Assembly: GCF_003058055.1 (NCBI RefSeq) | Contig: NZ_QBTZ01000001.1 | Coordinates: forward strand, 4,420,001-4,484,000 | Source of the DNA: Acidovorax sp. 107 | GTDB taxonomy: Bacteria > Pseudomonadota > Gammaproteobacteria > Burkholderiales > Burkholderiaceae_C | Direction: 5' to 3' | Length of the DNA stretch: 64,000 bases | In this document: piece after piece, positions 37,775 through 46,737 of the stretch | How positions within the stretch are numbered: the stretch's first letter is position 1 | How the letters are laid out: each line of letters begins with the position of its first letter | Notes under the pieces: model-generated | The model's input: the letters and a program-made list of their open reading frames with translations, nothing else | Told to the model about the DNA's origin: nothing | Database searches by the model: none | Translations under genes and position numbers: made by a program

Positions 37775-39499
37775 CTACAGTTGCGCCCCTTCGACGAGAA
37801 ACTGCACCTTCCGCTCGCCCTTCCACTCGTTCACATCCAAGCGAAAGGCCAGCAAAACGCGGGCAGGCAGCTGCTCGGTGTGACCGAACCAGATCGCATC
37901 GACGGGGCTGCCCTGGTGGATCAGTTTGAGGGACAGGTGGTTCTTGGCCTCGCCCACTAGGCGCTGACTCACGATCTGCACCTCTTCACTGAACGTGGGG
38001 GGCGCGAAGCCCTGGCCCCAGACCTCGCGGTGCAGGGTGTCCACGATGTCGGCGCGGCAGTATTCAGGGGCCAGCGGGCCGTCGGTCTCGATGCGGCGGG
38101 TGAGGGTGGCGGCGTCCAGCCATTCCTGCGCGACCTGGGCAAAGGCCTGCTCGAACACATCGAATGATTCCTCGGCCACGGTGCAGCCCGCGGCCATGGC
38201 ATGGCCGCCGAACTTCAGGATCACGCCCGGGTGGCGCTTGGCCACCAGGTCCAGCGCGTCGCGGAGGTGAAATCCGGGGATGGAGCGGCCTGAGCCTTTG
38301 AGCTCATGCTCCTTGCCCGGCGCGCTGCTGGCCGCAAACACGAAGGTGGGGCGGTGCAGCTTGTCCTTGATGCGGCTGGCCACGATGCCGACCACGCCTT
38401 CGTGAAAGTCGGGGTCGAACACGCTGATGGCGGGCGGGGGCTCCTCGCTCTCGTCAAACAGGCTCTCGGCCATCAGCATGGCCTGTTCGCGCATGCCGCT
38501 TTCGATGTCGCGGCGCTCGCGGTTGATGCCGTCCAGTGTGGCGGCCAGCTCGGCAGCGCGGCCTGCATCGTCGGTCAGCAGGCATTCGATGCCCAGCGTC
38601 ATGTCGGCCAGGCGGCCTGCGGCGTTGATGCGTGGGCCCAGGGCAAAGCCAAAGTCGAAGGTGGTGGCCACGGGCGCCTTGCGGCCGGCGGCATGGAACA
38701 GTGCGGCGATGCCTGCGGGCATCTGCCCCGCGCGGATGCGCTTCAAGCCCTGGGCGACCAGGCGTCGGTTGTTGGCGTCGAGCTTGACCACGTCGGCCAC
38801 GGTGCCCAGCGCCACCAGCGTGAGCAGCGGGTCGAGCTTGGGCTGGCTGGCGGCGTCAAAGACTCCGCGTGCCCGCAGTTCAGCGCGCAGCGCCAGCAGC
38901 ACATAAAACATCACGCCCACACCGGCCATGGACTTGCTCTCGAACGGGCAGCCGGGCTGGTTGGGGTTGACGATGGCGTCGGCCGCCGGCAGTTCGGGGC
39001 CGGGCAGGTGGTGGTCGGTCACCAGCACCTGCAGGCCCAGCGCCTTGGCTTCGGCCACGCCGTCCACGCTGGCGATGCCGTTGTCCACGGTGATGAGCAT
39101 GTCGGCACCCCGCTCGGCCACGCGGCGGGCGATCGAGGCGGTGAGGCCGTAGCCGTCGGTCACGCGGTCGGGCACCAGGTAGTCCACGTTCTGGGCGCCC
39201 AGCAGCCGCAGGCCGCGCACGCCCACGGCACAGGCGGTGGCGCCGTCGCAGTCGTAGTCGGCCACGATGATGAGCCGTTTGTTCTGCGCCATGGCATCGG
39301 CCAGCAGGCGGGCGGCCGCGTCAATGCCCTTCAAGCCCTGGTTGCCACTGGGCGGCAGCAGGCGGCCCAGGCCGTCGTCCAGTTCGTCCTTGGCTCGCAC
39401 GCCGCGCGCGGCATAAAGGCGCGCCAGCAGCGGGTGCACACCGGCCTGCTCCAGCGCCCAGGCGGCGCGGGGCGGAATGTCTCTTGCTATTATTTTCAT
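37775..39499 (-). CDS. recJ: Single-stranded-DNA-specific exonuclease RecJ
   Basis: 5'-3' ssDNA exonuclease of 574 aa used in recombination and mismatch repair. DHH-family motifs are visible: VADYDCDGATAC (from Asp81), TVDNGIAS and VTDHHLPGPELP (DHH at 162-164). The DHHA1 portion includes HEGVVGIVASRIKDK and FGGHAMAAGCTV, and an OB-like domain closes the protein. The ATG at 39499 overlaps the upstream gene's stop as ATGA, and the start region lies in a GCTAT...ATAGC palindrome. It converges with the chemoreceptor gene, leaving a 12-nt gap. Confidence 0.97.
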   Translation of the reverse strand: MKIIARDIPPRAAWALEQAGVHPLLARLYAARGVRAKDELDDGLGRLLPPSGNQGLKGIDAAARLLADAMAQNKRLIIVADYDCDGATACAVGVRGLRLLGAQNVDYLVPDRVTDGYGLTASIARRVAERGADMLITVDNGIASVDGVAEAKALGLQVLVTDHHLPGPELPAADAIVNPNQPGCPFESKSMAGVGVMFYVLLALRAELRARGVFDAASQPKLDPLLTLVALGTVADVVKLDANNRRLVAQGLKRIRAGQMPAGIAALFHAAGRKAPVATTFDFGFALGPRINAAGRLADMTLGIECLLTDDAGRAAELAATLDGINRERRDIESGMREQAMLMAESLFDESEEPPPAISVFDPDFHEGVVGIVASRIKDKLHRPTFVFAASSAPGKEHELKGSGRSIPGFHLRDALDLVAKRHPGVILKFGGHAMAAGCTVAEESFDVFEQAFAQVAQEWLDAATLTRRIETDGPLAPEYCRADIVDTLHREVWGQGFAPPTFSEEVQIVSQRLVGEAKNHLSLKLIHQGSPVDAIWFGHTEQLPARVLLAFRLDVNEWKGERKVQFLVEGAQL

Positions 39500-39502
39500 A
39501 GC
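39483..39502. repeat. Short palindrome at the recJ start
   Basis: GCTATTATTTTCATAGC forms a 5-bp stem with a 7-nt loop and contains the recJ ATG and the stop of the upstream RpfE-like gene. The same GCTAT...ATAGC arm occurs in the tRNA-Ser terminator and at 63.34 kb. Confidence 0.5.
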
Positions 39503-40458
39503 TGCACCAGCATATTCGACAAGCGCATGGGGCGAAAAAGGCCTTGAAACCGCTGCACGAGGCTGCGTGGAGCGGTGTGGAAGCCCAGCGCATTGCGTTC
39601 GCCGCACAGGGTCAGCTGCACGGTGTTGCCGCTTTCGGCACGGCGCAGCAGGTCGGCCACGGGGCCAGCGTCCAGCGCTGCCCAGGCACTGGCCCAGGCG
39701 CGCCAGTCGTCGCGCAAGGCGGCGTCCCGCAAAGTGGTAGGAATGTGGGGCAGTGGGGGGGATGGGGTGGCGGGCGGTGGGCCAGCCAGTGCGCCCGTGC
39801 CGTGTACCCAGAACGAGTTGACGACCGGCAGCCCCTGCGCAGAGCGCTCCTCGTTGAAGGCGTGGGTGTACAGCAGCATCTGCATCTCGCTGTGCAGGCG
39901 GTGCAGGGTGCGGGCCTGTTTGGCATCGGGCATCCAGGCGCGCACGTCGCGCAGCAGCACGCGCTCCAGCGACGCGGTGGCCAGGTCGGCAAACAGCGGT
40001 CCGCTGGCCAGCCAGCGCGTGGGCTGGTCGTAGTGCAGGGTGATGCCGTCCTCGGCAAACCAGGGCGCCACGATGGCCAGCAGCGCGCGCGATGCGGCTT
40101 CGTCCAAGCCCAGTTGCGCCGGGTCGCGCAGGGTGACGTGGTCGGTGCTGACCTGCCACTGGCAGGGGGTGACGAAGGCCCATGCCTCGCCGTGGGTGGC
40201 CAGACCTTGCTGGTGGCGGTGCCAGGCCGCCCAGGGGATGCGGCCGTCCTGCGCGGGCAGGCCCAGGGCGCGGGCCACGGCACGTTCGTGGGGGGCGGAG
40301 AAGCTGGTTTCTTCGCCGGTGTCGTTGTATTCGGGGTGGGGGCTGAGCCGGGCCAGCAGCCGGTCCAGGTGGGGCAGGGCCAGGCCCTGTTGGGCTTGCT
40401 GGCATCCCGGCGAGGCGCTGGCGGCGTAGGGAATGAGCAAATGGGTGGTGTCCGACAT
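39496..40458 (-). CDS. RpfE-like conserved protein (COG4255)
   Basis: Cytoplasmic protein of 320 aa starting MSDTTHLLIPYAASASPGCQ. I recognise it as the conserved family annotated as RpfE-like or phosphoglycerate-mutase-like. Conserved-looking parts are CQWQVSTDHVTLRDPAQLGLD, LHRLHSEMQMLLYTHAFNEE and GLPVVNSFWVHGTG. In Xanthomonas rpfE is also next to recJ, which supports the call. The function is not established. Translational coupling to recJ (ATGA) is evident. Confidence 0.8.
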   Translation of the reverse strand: MSDTTHLLIPYAASASPGCQQAQQGLALPHLDRLLARLSPHPEYNDTGEETSFSAPHERAVARALGLPAQDGRIPWAAWHRHQQGLATHGEAWAFVTPCQWQVSTDHVTLRDPAQLGLDEAASRALLAIVAPWFAEDGITLHYDQPTRWLASGPLFADLATASLERVLLRDVRAWMPDAKQARTLHRLHSEMQMLLYTHAFNEERSAQGLPVVNSFWVHGTGALAGPPPATPSPPLPHIPTTLRDAALRDDWRAWASAWAALDAGPVADLLRRAESGNTVQLTLCGERNALGFHTAPRSLVQRFQGLFRPMRLSNMLVQL

Positions 40459-40538
40459 CCCTCTATTGTCCGGGATGCCACAATCTGCCCCGCCTGTGGC
40501 GCGCATTCCGCACCGCGCAGGCCCTTCTTCCCATATCC

Positions 40539-41792
40539 ATGCAAATTCCCTACGAACTGGCCCTGGGCTGGCGCTACACCCGCGCGGGCCGCGCCACGCG
40601 GCGCAACGGCTTCATCTCGTTCATCTCGGGCGTGTCCATGCTGGGCATCGCGCTGGGGGTGGCGGCGCTGATCATCGTGCTGTCGGTGATGAACGGCTTT
40701 CAGAAAGACGTGCGCGATCGCATGCTGAGCGTGGTCTCGCACATCGAGATCTTTGCGCCCCTGGGGGCCGCACTGCCCGACCCGGCGCTGACCCTGGCCG
40801 AGGCCAAGAAGAACCCGAACGTGATCGGGGCCGCGCCGTTTGTGGCGGCCCAAGCCCTGCTGGCGCGCGGCGAAGACATGAAGGGCGCACTGGTGCGCGG
40901 CATTGACCCGGCGCTGGAGGGCGCGGTGACCGACCTGGCCGCCACCAACGAGAAAACGCTGAACCTGCTGGTGCCCGGCGAGTTCCGCGTGGTGCTGGGG
41001 GGCGAGCTGGCGCGTGCCCTGGGCGTGCGGGTGGGCGACCCGGTGACGCTGATTGCGCCCGCCGGCCAGGTGACGCCCGCAGGCGTGGTGCCGCGCCTCA
41101 AGCAAATGACGGTGGCGGGCACGTTTGACTCGGGCCATTACGAATACGACTCGGCCCTGGTGCTGCTGCACCACGAGGACGCGCAGCGCATCTTCCGCCT
41201 GGAAGGCCCCACGGGCGTGCGCCTCAAGCTCAAGGACCTGCACCAGGCCCGCGAGGTGGCGCAGCAGCTGGCGCAGACCCTGAGCGGCCAGCTGCTGATC
41301 CGCGACTGGACGCAGCAAAACCGCACCTGGTTCGCCGCCGTGCAGCTCGAAAAACGCATGATGTTCATCATCCTCACGCTCATCGTGGCCGTGGCAGCGT
41401 TCAATCTGGTCTCCACCCTGGTGATGACGGTGACCGACAAGCGCGCCGACATCGCCATCCTGCGCACGCTGGGCGCCAGTCCCAAGAGCATCATGGGCAT
41501 CTTTGTGGTGCAGGGCGCGATGGTGGGCGTGATCGGCACGCTGGTCGGCCTGCTGCTGGGCCTGGGCATCGCCTTCAACATCGACGTCATCGTGCCGGCC
41601 ATCGAGCGTGCACTGAACGCGAGCTTTTTGCCCAAGGACATCTACCTCATCAGCAAGATGCCCAGCGAGCCGCAGAGCAGCGACATCGTGCCCATTGCGG
41701 TCATCTCGCTGGTGCTGGCCTTTGTGGCCACCCTGTACCCCAGCTGGCGCGCCAGCCGTGTGAACCCTGCCGAGGCGCTGCGTTATGAATGA
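40539..41792 (+). CDS. lolC: Lipoprotein-releasing ABC transporter permease
   Basis: Permease of 417 aa of the LolC/LolE family, which extracts mature lipoproteins from the inner membrane and passes them to LolA. The N-terminal [26 protein letters not shown] is family-typical. One N-terminal and three C-terminal membrane segments bracket a large periplasmic domain, and the end [17 protein letters not shown] is diagnostic. Only one permease gene is present, so a homodimer (LolF-like) may operate. The usual tight spacing to lolD is broken by a palindrome-rich stretch. Confidence 0.95.
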   Translation: MQIPYELALGWRYTRAGRATRRNGFISFISGVSMLGIALGVAALIIVLSVMNGFQKDVRDRMLSVVSHIEIFAPLGAALPDPALTLAEAKKNPNVIGAAPFVAAQALLARGEDMKGALVRGIDPALEGAVTDLAATNEKTLNLLVPGEFRVVLGGELARALGVRVGDPVTLIAPAGQVTPAGVVPRLKQMTVAGTFDSGHYEYDSALVLLHHEDAQRIFRLEGPTGVRLKLKDLHQAREVAQQLAQTLSGQLLIRDWTQQNRTWFAAVQLEKRMMFIILTLIVAVAAFNLVSTLVMTVTDKRADIAILRTLGASPKSIMGIFVVQGAMVGVIGTLVGLLLGLGIAFNIDVIVPAIERALNASFLPKDIYLISKMPSEPQSSDIVPIAVISLVLAFVATLYPSWRASRVNPAEALRYE

Positions 41793-41794
41793 TG

Positions 41795-41925
41795 AGAAAC
41801 ACCCCCCTGAGACGCTCCGCGTCTTCCCCCCGCTCTCGCATTGCTGCGCAATGCGGGCAGAGGGACGCAGCCAGCGCGGCGGGGCGGCCCTTGCGCGGCC
41901 GCCCCGACCTGGCGAGCGCCAGTTT
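41795..41925. repeat. Cluster of three palindromes between lolC and lolD
   Basis: Three perfect hairpins follow one another: CGCATTGC/GCAATGCG with a 3-nt loop (41837-41855), GGGGCGGCC/GGCCGCCCC with a 7-nt loop (41881-41905) and CTGGCG/CGCCAG with a 2-nt loop (41909-41922). No T-run follows any of them. It resembles extragenic palindromic elements. Confidence 0.75.
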
Positions 41926-41944
41926 CATGCCATGGATCACTGAG

Positions 41945-42631
41945 ATGAATGCTGTAAACAACACCGTGGTGCTGGAAGCCAAGGGCCTGACCAAACGCTT
42001 TACCGAAGGCCGCTTGGATGTGACCGTGCTCAAGGGCGTGGACCTGCAGATCCATGCGGGCGAAACGCTGGCGATTGTGGGTGCCTCGGGCTCGGGCAAG
42101 AGTACCTTGCTGCACCTGCTGGGCGGGCTGGATGCACCCACGGCGGGCACCGTGCGCCTGAAGGGCGAGGAGATGTCGTCGCTGTCAGCGGAGCGCCAGG
42201 GGCAGTTGCGCAACCAGCATCTGGGCTTTATCTACCAGTTCCACCACCTGCTGCCGGAGTTCAGCGCGCTAGACAATGTGGCCATGCCGCTGCGCATTCG
42301 CCGCCTGCCACTAGCCCAGTGCCATGCCGAGGCGGAGCGGGTGCTGGCGTCGGTCGGTTTGAAGGAACGGCTGATGCACCGGCCGGCCGAGCTGTCGGGC
42401 GGTGAGCGCCAGCGGGTGGCGATTGCGCGGGCGTTGGTGACGCGGCCGGCTTGTGTGCTGGCGGATGAGCCTACGGGCAATCTGGACCGGAGTACTGCGG
42501 ATGGGGTGTTCGACCTGATGCTGCAGTTGGCGCGGGATCAGGGTACGGCGTTTGTGATGGTGACGCACGATGAGTCGCTGGCGGCGCGGTGTGACCGGGT
42601 GATGAGGTTGGTGTCTGGGGTTTTGGGGTGA
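41945..42631 (+). CDS. lolD: Lipoprotein-releasing ABC transporter ATP-binding protein
   Basis: ATPase of 228 aa energising LolC. It has Walker [10 protein letters not shown] at 46-54, the Q-loop followed by [18 protein letters not shown] (the LolD-type lipoprotein-release signature), ABC signature [15 protein letters not shown] and Walker [12 protein letters not shown], plus the H-loop VTHDESLA. The ATG at 41945 is preferred; one at 41927 is possible, and earlier in-frame codons lie in the palindrome cluster. Confidence 0.96.
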   Translation: MNAVNNTVVLEAKGLTKRFTEGRLDVTVLKGVDLQIHAGETLAIVGASGSGKSTLLHLLGGLDAPTAGTVRLKGEEMSSLSAERQGQLRNQHLGFIYQFHHLLPEFSALDNVAMPLRIRRLPLAQCHAEAERVLASVGLKERLMHRPAELSGGERQRVAIARALVTRPACVLADEPTGNLDRSTADGVFDLMLQLARDQGTAFVMVTHDESLAARCDRVMRLVSGVLG

Positions 42632-42634
42632 TTT

Positions 42635-42690
42635 TGGGCTCTGGCGCTTATTCATAAAGCGCTGAAAGCTATTGTTTTTATAGCTCGTTC
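42635..42690. repeat. Dispersed palindromic repeat copy after lolD
   Basis: GGGCTCTGGCGCTT, loop, AAGCGCTGAAAGCTATTG, then TATAGCTCG. The GCGCTT/AAGCGC stem (42644-42649 and 42657-42662) follows the lolD stop by 12 nt. It matches the minus-strand orientation of the repeat seen after guaD. Confidence 0.6.
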
Positions 42691-42747
42691 TTGCCCTGTC
42701 CGTTCGGGTTGAGCTGGTCGAAGCACGGGCGTGCTGGTTTGGAAGGT

Positions 42748-43409
42748 ATGCCTGTTTTCAGGGCGGAGGCCGGGAGTCGCCCGGCATGCGAGTAACTTTC
42801 TTTTGCTTCGCCAAAAGAAAGTCACCAAAGAAAAGGCGACCCCCAGTCTGCGACCCCTTCGCGGAGCGAAGGGGCAAACCTGCGGAGTGTCGGTTGCGGG
42901 GTGCGCCGCAGAACTCACTTCGCGCTGGCGCGCTTCGTTCAAACAACTGCGGCGAGTCAGTTCACGAAGCACGGGCGCTTCGACGCCCATGCCACCCCGC
43001 AACCGCCCCGCCGCAGGCGCAGCCAGCAGGGGTGGGACAGCCGAACATCCAACAGCCGGACATCCATTCGGGCCATTGCTTCGCTCGGCCCAGGCTGCGC
43101 AGTGCGTGGCGCTTGCGCCCGCGAGAATGGGCCGAGCGCAGCAAAGGCCCGTGTGGATGTTCTGTTCCCTTTGCCCCTCTGGATGCGCCGAGGAGCGCAG
43201 GGTTTGGCGGATCAGGGCTCGCGATTGTCTGAGCGCAGCGAGTTCGAGCGAGACCCCGCCAAACCCGAGCACCGCAGGTTGCCCCGAAGCGAAGCGCAGG
43301 GGACGCAGACAGTGGGGTCGCCCTTTCTTTGGTTCCTTTCTTTCGGCGACGCGAAAGAAAGGGACTCGCCTGCCGGGCGACTCCCGGCCTCCGCCCTCAA
43401 CAAAGGCAT
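42748..43409. repeat. 662-bp non-coding element with long imperfect inverted termini
   Basis: The outer arms, 42748-42856 and 43299-43409, are imperfect inverted repeats of about 110 bp; shared blocks include GGGCGGAGGCCGGGAGTCGC, CTTTCTTT and ACCAAAGAAA. Each arm also carries its own small hairpin around CTTTCTTTT...AAAAGAAAG. The interior is rich in short palindromes such as CCCCTTCGCGGAGCGAAGGGG at 42853-42873. It contains open frames but none with gene-like character, no transposase, and no clear target-site duplication. It fills most of the 870-nt gap between lolD and the VWA gene. The sequence just outside (GTTCGGGTTGAGCTGGTCGA) also resembles a widespread bacterial repeat. Confidence 0.7.
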
Positions 43410-43442
43410 GCGGCCATATCAGCCCACGCAGCCAAACACTAC

Positions 43443-43495
43443 AAAATCAATAGCTACCAGCGCATATCCCACTAGCGCATCCGGCCAAAATCACC
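43443..43495. repeat. Dispersed palindromic repeat copy before the VWA gene end
   Basis: Contains AAATCAATAGCTACCAGCGC, then CACTAGCGC and GGCCAAAATC. It aligns closely with the copy inside the SDR gene at 58.72 kb (GATAGCT, GCACTAG, GGCCAAAATGG). Confidence 0.65.
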
Positions 43496-43501
43496 AAAAA
43501 A

Positions 43502-44548
43502 TCACATCACCCGCCCATACCACCACACCGACAGCCCCGCCGCCGCCAACGCCAGCACCGCCCCCAATAACGCCAGCAAAGACGAAATCTCCGTCTCTTT
43601 CTTCTCCACCGTCAGTCGCGAACTCAACGTTTCATACACCTTCTTCAGGTCTGCTGCCGTCGCCGCATGAAAGTACTCGGCATTGGTCCGCGCAGCCACC
43701 GCCTTCAGCGTTTCCTCATCCAGCCGCACCCGCATCGACCAGCCCTCAAAGCCAATGGTCTCCCCCTGCACCGTGCCCACCCCCACCGTGTACACACGCA
43801 CCCCTCGGTCGGCTGCCCACTTGGCGGCTTCCAGCGGGTCCACGCCTGTGGTGCGCTGGCCGTCGGTCAGCATGATGATGGCGGCCGAGTTGTAGGAGCC
43901 CGGGGCCACAGGCGTGAAGGTCTTGGCGGGGTCCTGTTGCTTGCCCAGCTCTTCGATGGGCCTGGGGCGCATGGCCTGGCGGCCGCCCAGCGCGGCGATG
44001 TCGATGCCCGCGTCGGGGAAGATCGTGGCCAGCGACAGCATGATGCCGTTGCCCGTGGCCGTGCCGCGCTGCAGCTGGAAGCTGTCGATGGCCTTGACCA
44101 GGTCTTCACGGCTCTGGGTGGGCAGCTGGGCCAGCTGGGCGCTGCCCGCAAAGGCCACGATGCCCACGCGCACATGGCGCGGCAGGTCGGCGATGAAGGC
44201 CTTAGCGGCGTTCTGGGCGGCGGTGATGCGGTCGGGCTCCACGTCAGCGGCGCGCATGCTGCCCGACACGTCCATGGCCAGCATGATGGTCTGGTCCTGT
44301 GAGGGCAGGGTGATGACGGCCAGGGGACGTGCGGCGGCCAGTAGCAGGGCCACCAGGGCCAGCAGGAACAGCGCGGGCGGGATGTGGCGGCGCAGGTGCT
44401 GGCCGGGGCCCATGGCCTCGCGCACCAGGGACAGGCTGGAGTAGGTCAGCGCTGTTTTCTTGCGCCGGTGCAGCAGCCACCAGTACAGCAGTACCAAGAG
44501 GGGCACCGCCAGCAGCAGCCAGAGCAGGGTGGGCCAGAGAAAAACCAT
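43502..44548 (-). CDS. VWA-domain membrane protein, BatA-like
   Basis: Protein of 348 aa. Two N-terminal membrane segments (about 3-26 and 57-76) flank a short loop, followed by a von Willebrand factor A domain with MIDAS motif AMDVSGSMRA, a downstream conserved Thr in QRGTATGNG and IMLTDGQRTTG. A C-terminal membrane helix (about 322-343) anchors the end. It is the last gene of a moxR-DUF58-VWA set, a conserved module in which a MoxR AAA+ ATPase acts on or with VWA proteins. The cellular target is unknown. Confidence 0.9.
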   Translation of the reverse strand: MVFLWPTLLWLLLAVPLLVLLYWWLLHRRKKTALTYSSLSLVREAMGPGQHLRRHIPPALFLLALVALLLAAARPLAVITLPSQDQTIMLAMDVSGSMRAADVEPDRITAAQNAAKAFIADLPRHVRVGIVAFAGSAQLAQLPTQSREDLVKAIDSFQLQRGTATGNGIMLSLATIFPDAGIDIAALGGRQAMRPRPIEELGKQQDPAKTFTPVAPGSYNSAAIIMLTDGQRTTGVDPLEAAKWAADRGVRVYTVGVGTVQGETIGFEGWSMRVRLDEETLKAVAARTNAEYFHAATAADLKKVYETLSSRLTVEKKETEISSLLALLGAVLALAAAGLSVWWYGRVM

Positions 44549-44619
44549 GGTGTGTGTCCTTGGTGGCGAGTACAGCGTGCGCGGCGGGTGATTAACTAAT
44601 TAATCAATCCATCGATCGG

Positions 44620-45657
44620 TCAGGCAGCGGCAGCCTGTGCGGCAGGGCCTGCGGATGCCGATACGGGGACGAGAGCGGTGCTGTGCGCCCGCACCCGGCG
44701 CTGGCGCAGGTCCATGAAGCGCAGCAGGGCATCGACCAGGTCGTCGTCGGTGCACAGCTCCAGCGTGTCGGCACCTGCGCGGGTCAGGCCCTCGCGCAGC
44801 GCGGCCTCGCGGTCGGCGGCCAGCTGGGCAAAGCGGCGGCGAAAGCCCGCGTCGTGTGTGTCCACCTGCAGTTGTTCGCCGCTTTCGGCATCGCGCAGCG
44901 TCACCAGGCCCACATCGGGCAGCTCCAGCTCCAGCGGGTCGAGCAGGCGCACGGCCACCACGTCATGCCGCTGGGCCAGTTGGGCCAGGGGCTTTTCCCA
45001 GCCAGGCGCGCTGATGAAGTCGGACACCACAAACACCGTGGACCGGCGCTTGAGCGTGGCCAGACCGGTTTGCAGCAGCCGGTGCAGCTCCGTGGCGCCG
45101 CCACCCGTCTTGTGCGGCGGCAGAGGGGTTTTGGAGGGCAGCAGTTTGTGCACCAAGTGCAGCACATGGGCGCGGCTGCTGCGCGGGGGCAGCACGACGT
45201 CCACCGCGCGCGCAGCCTGCGGGCTGGCGCCGCCATAGAGCACGGCGCCCACACGGTTGCCGTGGCGGGTGAGCAGGCGCGAAAGCACAGCCACAAAGCC
45301 GGTCAGGATGTCGCGCTTGGCATGGCCGGTGGGGCCGAAGCTGATGGACGGGCTCAGGTCCAGCAGAAACCAGGCCGACATTTCGCGGTCTTCGGTGAAC
45401 ACGCGCACATGGGGCGTGTTCAGCCGCGCGGTCACGTTCCAGTCGATGTGGCGCACGTCATCGTGCGGCTGGTATTCGCGCAGGTCGGTCAGGTCCAGGC
45501 CGCTGCCGCGCATCAGCGTACGGTAGTCGCCCTGCAGCAGGCCGTCCAGGCGGCGGATCACCTTCCACTCCAGCTCGCGCAGCAGCCGGTCGGCCTGCCC
45601 GGGCAGCGTGGGCAGGGTGTGCACCGTGGCGGATGTGGCGGGCGGCTTGCGGGTCAT
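44620..45657 (-). CDS. DUF58 domain protein
   Basis: Protein of 345 aa. The DUF58 signature is ESDREYxxGDxxRxIDW-like: here GLDLTDLREYQPHDDVRHIDWNVTARL followed by VRVFTEDREMSAWFLLD. The C-terminal half resembles a VWA fold with LDLSPSISFG in place of a canonical MIDAS. It sits 10 nt after moxR and 71 nt before the VWA gene. No membrane segments are obvious. It is probably a partner of the MoxR ATPase. Confidence 0.9.
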   Translation of the reverse strand: MTRKPPATSATVHTLPTLPGQADRLLRELEWKVIRRLDGLLQGDYRTLMRGSGLDLTDLREYQPHDDVRHIDWNVTARLNTPHVRVFTEDREMSAWFLLDLSPSISFGPTGHAKRDILTGFVAVLSRLLTRHGNRVGAVLYGGASPQAARAVDVVLPPRSSRAHVLHLVHKLLPSKTPLPPHKTGGGATELHRLLQTGLATLKRRSTVFVVSDFISAPGWEKPLAQLAQRHDVVAVRLLDPLELELPDVGLVTLRDAESGEQLQVDTHDAGFRRRFAQLAADREAALREGLTRAGADTLELCTDDDLVDALLRFMDLRQRRVRAHSTALVPVSASAGPAAQAAAA

Positions 45658-45667
45658 GGCGAGGGAC

Positions 45668-46684
45668 TCAAGCGACTTTTTGTTCGTGGTGCAAGGGGCG
45701 CGCCGGTGCCGGGATCTTGGCCATGATGCGCTGGATGAGCGCGTCGGCATCCAGCCCCTCGGACAGTGCCTCGTACGACAACGCCACACGGTGACGCAGC
45801 ACATCGGCGGCCAGGTCCACCATGTCTTCGGGCAGCACATAGTTGCGCCCGCGCAGCATGGCCAGGGCCTGCGCGCCCTCGGCCAGGGCGATGGTGGCAC
45901 GCGGGCTGGCGCCGCAGCTGATGTAGCCGGCCAGGTCCTTCAGGCCATGCCGTGCGGGCTCGCGCGTGGCAGCCACCAGCTTCACGGCGTACTGCAGCAT
46001 CGACGGGTCCACATACACGGTGCGGCATTCGGCCTGCAGCGCCGCCAGCTGCGCCGTGGTGGCCACGGGCAGTACCTGCACGGGCACATCGAGTGCACGC
46101 TGGGCGATCACGAACTCTTCCTCCTCGGTCGGGTAGCCCAGCAGCACCTTCATCATGAAGCGGTCCACCTGCGCCTCGGGCAGCGCGTAGGTGCCTTCGG
46201 TCTCGATAGGGTTCTGCGTGGCCATCACCAGGAAGGGCTCGGGCACCTTGTGGGTTTCGCCCGCAATGGTCACCTGGCGCTCCTGCATCACCTCCAGCAG
46301 CGCGCTCTGCACCTTGGCCGGGGCGCGGTTGATTTCGTCGGCCAGCAGCAGGTGAGTAAAGACGGGGCCCAGCGTGGTGCTGAACTCGCCGGTCTTCTGG
46401 TTGTACATGCGCGTGCCCACCAAGTCAGCGGGCACCAGGTCGGGTGTGAACTGGATGCGCTTGAAGCTGCCCTGGATGGTGCTGGCCAGCGTCTTCACGG
46501 TGAGCGTCTTGGCCAGGCCCGGCACGCCTTCGACCAGCAGGTGGCCCTGGGCCAGCATGGCGACCATGACGCGCTCCAGAAAACGGTCTTGCCCGACCAC
46601 CACGCGTTTGACCTCGTAAAGCACCTGTTCCATCAGCGTGGCGGTGGCAGCGTTCGATGCATTGGGCGATGTGCTGGACGACAT
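45668..46684 (-). CDS. MoxR-family AAA+ ATPase
   Basis: Chaperone-like ATPase of 338 aa. Walker A is GVPGLAKT at 53-60 and Walker B is LLADEINRAPAKVQSALLE. VATQNPIETEGTYALPEAQ with the downstream DRFMMKVLLGYPT is the MoxR sensor region. AAGGAG lies 6 nt before the ATG. It heads the moxR-DUF58-VWA operon and probably remodels its VWA partner or a further protein. Confidence 0.95.
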   Translation of the reverse strand: MSSSTSPNASNAATATLMEQVLYEVKRVVVGQDRFLERVMVAMLAQGHLLVEGVPGLAKTLTVKTLASTIQGSFKRIQFTPDLVPADLVGTRMYNQKTGEFSTTLGPVFTHLLLADEINRAPAKVQSALLEVMQERQVTIAGETHKVPEPFLVMATQNPIETEGTYALPEAQVDRFMMKVLLGYPTEEEEFVIAQRALDVPVQVLPVATTAQLAALQAECRTVYVDPSMLQYAVKLVAATREPARHGLKDLAGYISCGASPRATIALAEGAQALAMLRGRNYVLPEDMVDLAADVLRHRVALSYEALSEGLDADALIQRIMAKIPAPARPLHHEQKVA

Positions 46685-46737
46685 GGGGCTCCTTGCGATG
46701 ATGGGTGGGAAGATGGTGATAGTGGTGTGTTGTACGT

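Noticed and set aside
42731..43875. Overlapping open frames in the lolD-VWA gap (up to 324 codons)
   Set aside because: They are created by the repeat element with inverted ends. The translations are low complexity, occur in several frames and lack family signatures, so I treat the region as non-coding.
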